64,000 nt of DNA from Monocercomonoides exilis. Its lineage: Eukaryota; Preaxostyla; Oxymonadida; Polymastigidae. Shown piece after piece: positions 59,833 through 64,000 of this stretch (the first letter of the stretch is position 1; each line of letters begins with the position of its first letter). The notes below the pieces were generated by a model, which did no database searches, was not told the origin of the DNA, and saw only the letters and a program-made list of their open reading frames with translations. The stretch lies in the NCBI GenBank assembly GCA_001643675.2, contig LSRY02000007.1:873001-937000 (forward strand), given 5' to 3'. The translations under genes were made by a program, and so were the position numbers.

Positions 59833-60613
59833 GAAAGAGAAGGAGAAAACAATGGAGAAGAAGAGGAAGAAGAAGAATGTGCAGAAAATGTTGAAGATGA
59901 TCTATTTTCAAATTTTTGTATTTTTCTTTCATTTTTGTTGGACAAATTGGCAAAACAAGCATTTGAAAAATGAGAAGAAGAATTTTCAATGGAAGAAGGT
60001 TTGTTTGAGAGGAAGAGAGAAGAAGAAGAGAAAGAAGAAGGAGAAGAGAAGAAATTCCAAGAGTTTTGCGATCTAGACAGCGAATTTGCATATGAGCAGT
60101 TTCATGGTCTGATGTTCAAAAGTACATCGAAATACTTTGCGAAAGCGATTCGGCCTAGTTGAGCAAGCAAAAATAAGAAGATAATTAACCACTATTTTCA
60201 GGGCTCGTGCGATGTGGGGATGTTTGAGGAATACGCAGAGACAGCTTTGTGTGCTGGGCCGAATGCAGTGGAGCAAGTGCCTGTGCCGGCAAGACTGGTG
60301 GAGTTGGGGCAAAAGGCGAAGAAAAGAGGAGAAGGAAGAGGAGAAGGAAGAGGAGAAGAATTACTAAAGAGGAGTGTGAGGAAATGTGTGGCGCTTGTGG
60401 AGAATGTGAAAGTGAAGATGAAGAAGCAAGCGAGATATAAGAAAGAAGAGGAGAAGATGTTTGAGACAGTGCTTCGATCGGGATTGGATGTTGAGGGGTT
60501 GATTGAGGCAGAAGAAGAAGAAGAAAGAAGAAAGAGCAGTGTGAAAGGAGCATCGGCGCAAGCATTCAACGAAAGAGGGGTTTTGTCACAAGATAAAAGT
60601 ACATATCAGAACG

Positions 60614-60823
60614 ATGGAAGTGAAGGTGATTTGAGTTTGCGTTTCGAATGAGACGGCAACGATAAAGCAAATGGAGCTTGTGCAGAATAAAGAAGGGATT
60701 CTGCCTGACATGCATAAGATTATTTTCAACGATGTGCAGCTGAGTGACATGCGCGCAATGGGCGGGTGAAACATTCGGAACAATGACGAGTTGAAGCTGA
60801 TGCTGTGTCTGCTTGGAGGTGCA
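60614..60823 (+). pseudogene. Decayed ubiquitin-like domain
   Basis: The frame reads ETATIKQMELVQNKEGILPD then MHKIIFNDVQLSDMRAMGG, TGA, NIRNNDELKLMLCLLGG. This parallels ubiquitin from its first helix to the end (xIKxxxxxKEGIxPDxxxxIFxxxQLxDxRxxxxxNIxxxxxLxLxLxLxGG). Two in-frame TGAs (one near the N-terminus, one before NIRNND) and about seven missing N-terminal residues show decay. It ends with GGA rather than a free GG, so it was likely an internal ubiquitin-like module of a larger protein. Confidence 0.7.
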
Positions 60824-61771
60824 ACTGAAGCGAAATAGCAGATGAGGCAGACGAAGCAGATTGAAAGAGAGGTGAGGTTGAGTGGTAGAATGGCAATGTC
60901 GATGGTTGAGACGGCAGGAGCAGGTGCATTGGCAGTGCTGATGCTGAAAACGGTGATGCAATCGAATGCAATACAGAGAATGAGCAAGCAGGAGCGATGC
61001 CTCGAAAAGCATTTCAGATTGTCCACTCATTTTCAGCGGATGTACAGTTAAGTACTAAGATGTTATAGAATATGGAAGCAGAGAATGAGCGTTATGACTT
61101 TGCTTCTTCTTTTTGTGGCTCTTTTGCAGACGGTGGTGGAGGTGGTGTTGAGGAAGAAGAAGAGATAGCCAATTGTGAAGTTCCTGCAGGTGGAACATTC
61201 AAAGGAAGAGATGGAAAAATAATATTATCGCGCGAAGACTATTCTGACTGCTCCAATTGAGTGGAGACATTTCTATCTGGATAATGAGCGATATCTGCTT
61301 TGGGGAGTTGTAGAAGGGAAAGAATGTGATGTTTGAAGGTGCATGAAGGTTCTTCCTTTTGTGTCAGTGAATGTGATTGAAGGCACTGAAACGTTTACAT
61401 CAGCAGTGTTTGAAGCCGCACTGACAGATATTTGTGTGCGGCCGGTTTGTGTAGAAAAGGTATTTAAGACGATGAGATGAAGTGGAAGTTCTTCTATTTG
61501 AAGAATGAAAACAGCAGCTGTGCTGTTTGTGAAGGAGATGGAGTGGTTTGATGAAAAAAAGAAGTGAAAGAAAAGGAAAGAGAAAGAAAAGGATAAAGGC
61601 AATCGATAAAACACAGATCGATGTTGAACTTGCCAAGCAAATGCATGCACATGAAATCGGTAGTTGTGCAGGAGTTTGTATATGACGTGGGCTAAATGTG
61701 GGAAGTGAAAGAGGAAGGGTGGAAGGTGAGGAAGGATGTTGGATGGGAGAAGATGCGAGCAGGGTGTGTGT

Positions 61772-62211
61772 GTGTGCGATGCGGTTCTGACGAACACGAA
61801 GGAGGTGCAGAGGTCTGTGGAGGTGCTGATGCAAGTGCCAGGAGGGTCGTTTGTGCTGCAAAGGGGCAGTGCGACGAGGACACAGAGCGTTGTTCTGGGG
61901 GCGTATGGGACGCAGACGGTGTCGTATGTGTTCTATTTCCCGGAGGGTGGGGAGTTTGTGCACTATCCTTCACAAATGGCAATGCGAGGGCATTTGATGC
62001 ACTGCAGCCGAGAAGGACAAAGATACTTGTGGCAAAGCGCGCTACTGCACAGCCAGAGCGAAGAGATTGGGAGTATGTGTCGCAGGAGGCAGAGATAATA
62101 GTGTTGCTGGAGTTTCAGGAGAAGGAGAATCTCCTCAAAGCGGATGAAGAATTTTCAATGATAATGTTCCGGAGGGAGGAGAAGAGTATGTTTGAGAGTG
62201 TGATTGCGTGA
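61772..62211 (+). pseudogene. Beta-rich coding remnant, unknown family
   Basis: Frame one reads VCDAVLTNTKEVQRSVEVLM, QVPGGSFVLQRGSATRTQSV, VSYVFYFPEGGEFVHYP; then another frame continues AFDALQPRRTKILVAKRATA and EAEIIVLLEFQEKENLLKAD up to TGA at 62211. The alternating pattern suggests a beta-sandwich, with a loose likeness to alpha-macroglobulin-type domains (weak recall). It is split by at least one frameshift. Confidence 0.35.
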
Positions 62212-62812
62212 TGTTTCCTGCGTGTGAAAATGACTGTGACGAAAGCAGATGTGTGTGCACTACAGTGTTGCCCGTTCATCAATGTGCGGACTTTTGTGTT
62301 AGGGAAAGAGTGCCAAAAATGTGAATATGAAAAATCTTATATAAAATTAAATATAAAAGAAAAAAGTTTCAAACCATCGGTTATAATAATTATTATGTTT
62401 ATTTTAACTAGTAAAAGTCATATATGATTCCACAAAAATAGATATTCATTCTGAGTTTAAAGAAAATCCGAATGAATTCAAACATCTGCAATAGTCAGAA
62501 TTCTTGCTAATTCACAAAAAAGAATCGATGCACACTATGAAAATTTCATGAATCAGCAATTACAAAATAAACTGAAAAACGCTATCACATATTTATCATT
62601 AATTCTCAATTTTTAATTTTGATCAAAAAAGTTGATACATAATTTTTTGAAAAAAAAATATCTTCTCATAAAGAAGTTTGTTTTGAGCCTACTAACATCA
62701 CTGTGTAATTTTTATATTTTTATTTGTATTATGGAAACGGAGTGTTTTTTTTATTAACTTTCATGGGATTAATTTTTGATCTATAGCGACTTTTCAAAAA
62801 GAATTACCCATA

Positions 62813-63473
62813 TCATTTAACAAAAAACATAACATCAAAAATTTCAACTTTTTCAATTTCAAAGTTTCTAAAAAAATTCAATTTTGAATATTATCTTTGA
62901 TATTTCAGCTCTTGGTGAATATTTTTTATTCAACGCAATTGAAACAAAAAAGGAAAATCACACCTTAACTCAAATGGGCATAATGAAACTTGAAGGACAT
63001 CAATGAAATTTTAAAATATTCATTTATTTTTATTATTCTGTTCTTTAAGTTAACAGTTTTATAAAGTATAGTTTATATGTCTGAAATAAATGGATTTATA
63101 GACAATGAAGGTTTTAAAAAAGTGAAAAAAATAGAAAACGATAAGAGAGTTGTAAACACACTTTATTTTTCATCCTCAAATTTTGTCTCTTTTTCGTAAT
63201 TCATACATGCACACGTTAGATGTCAATGCAGAAATACTATTTTAACATTCAGAAAAGCCTTATTTCGCGAGAATTATATATCTGAAAATTTCTGATCAAA
63301 GTGATCATAGGATCAATATTTTTTGTTTTTTAAATTAACTTACTCAATTTCAAGTTTTTTTGAAATTTTTTCATGCTTTCGTAACAAAGGGATTATAATT
63401 AACTTATATAACTTCTATTTTTTCTTAGAACGATTAAATTGTGAAAAATAACTGATGTGCTTTTAGTTGCAGT
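62813..63473. other. AT-rich intergenic region
   Basis: No feature recognised between element B and the coding stretch at the end of the window. Confidence 0.5.
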
Positions 63474-63668
63474 ATGCCCTCAAATGGTCATTGTCCGTCA
63501 ATTCCATTAAAAAAATTAAAGTTTCTTTTAAAAAAAATGAAAATATAGTTATTACCCAAAACTCAATTTTTTATCTTATCGTTTCTCTTTCCTTTTTTTA
63601 TGCAATGGAACAAAGGTTTTTCTTTGAATTTTTATTATTAAAACTTTAACTTTATTATGTGGTTATAG

Positions 63669-64000
63669 GCGTAGCTAGACATTTTCTTGATTCCGCTTTT
63701 AAAAATCTTTCAAATATTCTTCAATCCGTTTGTTCTTGTTTAAACAACGAATTAACTTATGAGAAATAGAAAGAAGAATCTTTAGAAAAAAAGAAAAACG
63801 AATTGTTGAATTCGTTAAGAATTCACGATAAGGAATCCATCGGATCAATAGTATATCAGTTTTTTATTGCTCGAAATCTTCAAATAAATGAACGAGTATA
63901 GGGAATTCATTATTTAGGTGAAAAGGAAGATTTCGAAAGGCATTTGATCGCATACTTGTATATTAAGAAGACTCTCGGCCTTATTGATAAATCAAACGAT
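63669..64000 (+). CDS. Partial gene running off the window, with two in-frame TAGs
   Basis: After a possible acceptor (GGTTATAG|GC) one frame is open to the window end apart from TAG at 63767-63769 and 63899-63901: VARHFLDSAFKNLSNILQSV ... LEKKKNELLNSLRIHDKESI ... YQFFIARNLQINERV-TAG-GIHYLGEKEDFERHLIAYLY. The text is clearly protein-like and helical. A start-like frame at 63474 (MPSNGHCPSIPLKKLKFLLK) may be its first exon, but I could not join the two in phase. It could be a pseudogene, a gene with missed short introns, or TAG readthrough. The family is not recognised. Confidence 0.4.

Larger units (their letters stand above)
56668..62211 (+). pseudogene. Cluster of decayed plus-strand coding remnants inside element B
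   Basis: Coding-like stretches follow one another in changing frames, separated by TAA, TAG and TGA stops and apparent indels: 56668-56970 (VLDDIERRLRIIVPEAAGVY), 56919-57047 (SVPLVVQLPSLAVSVGTKSG, TGA), 57285-57695, 58736-58930 (STTVVLNEAPGEWKRR), 58936-59832, 60190-60650, 60614-60823 (ubiquitin-like) and 61772-62211. Possibly this was one very large gene. A possible intron ends TTTTCAG near 60202. All three stop types occur, which fits ordinary decay. I cannot name the original protein. Confidence 0.55.
56059..62810. mobile_element. Element B: 6.75-kb TIR element with TA duplication and decayed cargo genes
   Basis: Both ends read TGGGTAATTCTTTTTGAAAA followed by GTCGC, a perfect 25-bp inverted match, with TA on both sides (56057-56058 and 62811-62812). 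The TIR is of the same family as element A and the 259-bp MITE (TGGGTGATTnTTTTTGA). The interior from 56.67 to 62.21 kb consists of plus-strand coding remnants of higher GC content; the 450-600 bp next to each end are AT-rich and empty. No transposase was recognised. Confidence 0.85.

Noticed and set aside
59358-60091. Minus-strand Ser-run and His-Leu-run frames opposite the Asp-Glu repeat
   Set aside because: Products of the GATGAA hexamer microsatellite; the flanking remnants make sense only on the plus strand.
10361-62810. A transposase gene for the TIR elements
   Set aside because: I looked for DDE/DDD-type or HTH-containing frames inside each element and found none that I could support; the autonomous partner must lie outside this window.

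Overview
The window is eukaryotic nuclear DNA, most likely from an oxymonad-type anaerobic flagellate such as Monocercomonoides. The reasons are AT-rich spacers, spliceosomal introns mostly of 43-90 nt, a very large signal-peptide/one-TM protein built of GGA-hydrophobic repeats with CG-x4-PC modules, an uncharacterised helical family that I remember as expanded in that genus, and a flagellar-type C2orf81 homologue. The species call rests on recall of families, not on a database search. Genes that read cleanly end in TAA, TGA or TAG, so the code looks standard.

Left part (0-44.4 kb): a 2.9k-residue Rad5/Rad16-type SNF2 ATPase with RING (minus), two foldback repeats (10.36-12.79 kb, one with 484-bp arms), a 3,151-residue beta-helix-type surface protein (minus), a divergently transcribed five-exon C2orf81 homologue (plus), a roughly 4,250-residue serine-homopolymer protein with a short normal N-terminal part (plus), an eight-exon secreted Cys-rich CX3C-repeat protein (minus), and a three-exon helical family protein (plus). 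Exon joins were worked out by keeping phase across each intron; two GC-AG introns and one site needing either a -1 frameshift or a third GC-AG intron came out of this.

Right part (45-62.8 kb): a cluster of elements bounded by terminal inverted repeats (TIRs) with TA target duplications. Two small ones (259 and 406 bp) are followed by three large ones that carry gene-sized cargo but no transposase that I can see: T (46296-49642) holds a broken piece of the beta-helix surface family, and its insertion site has an empty copy at 55.8 kb; A (49926-55717) holds a minus-strand gene, possibly related to dynein heavy chain, whose frame stays open for about 2.2 kb except for five in-frame TAGs; B (56059-62810) holds heavily decayed plus-strand coding pieces, including a ubiquitin-like domain and a long Asp-Glu repeat. 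A, B and the 259-bp element share one TIR family (TGGGTGATTnTTTTTGA-like). T, the 406-bp element and the 12-kb palindrome share paired GGACA half-sites 18-19 bp apart. These cargo-carrying TA elements are the most unusual thing in the window.

The last 330 bp appear to enter another gene, again with two in-frame TAGs.
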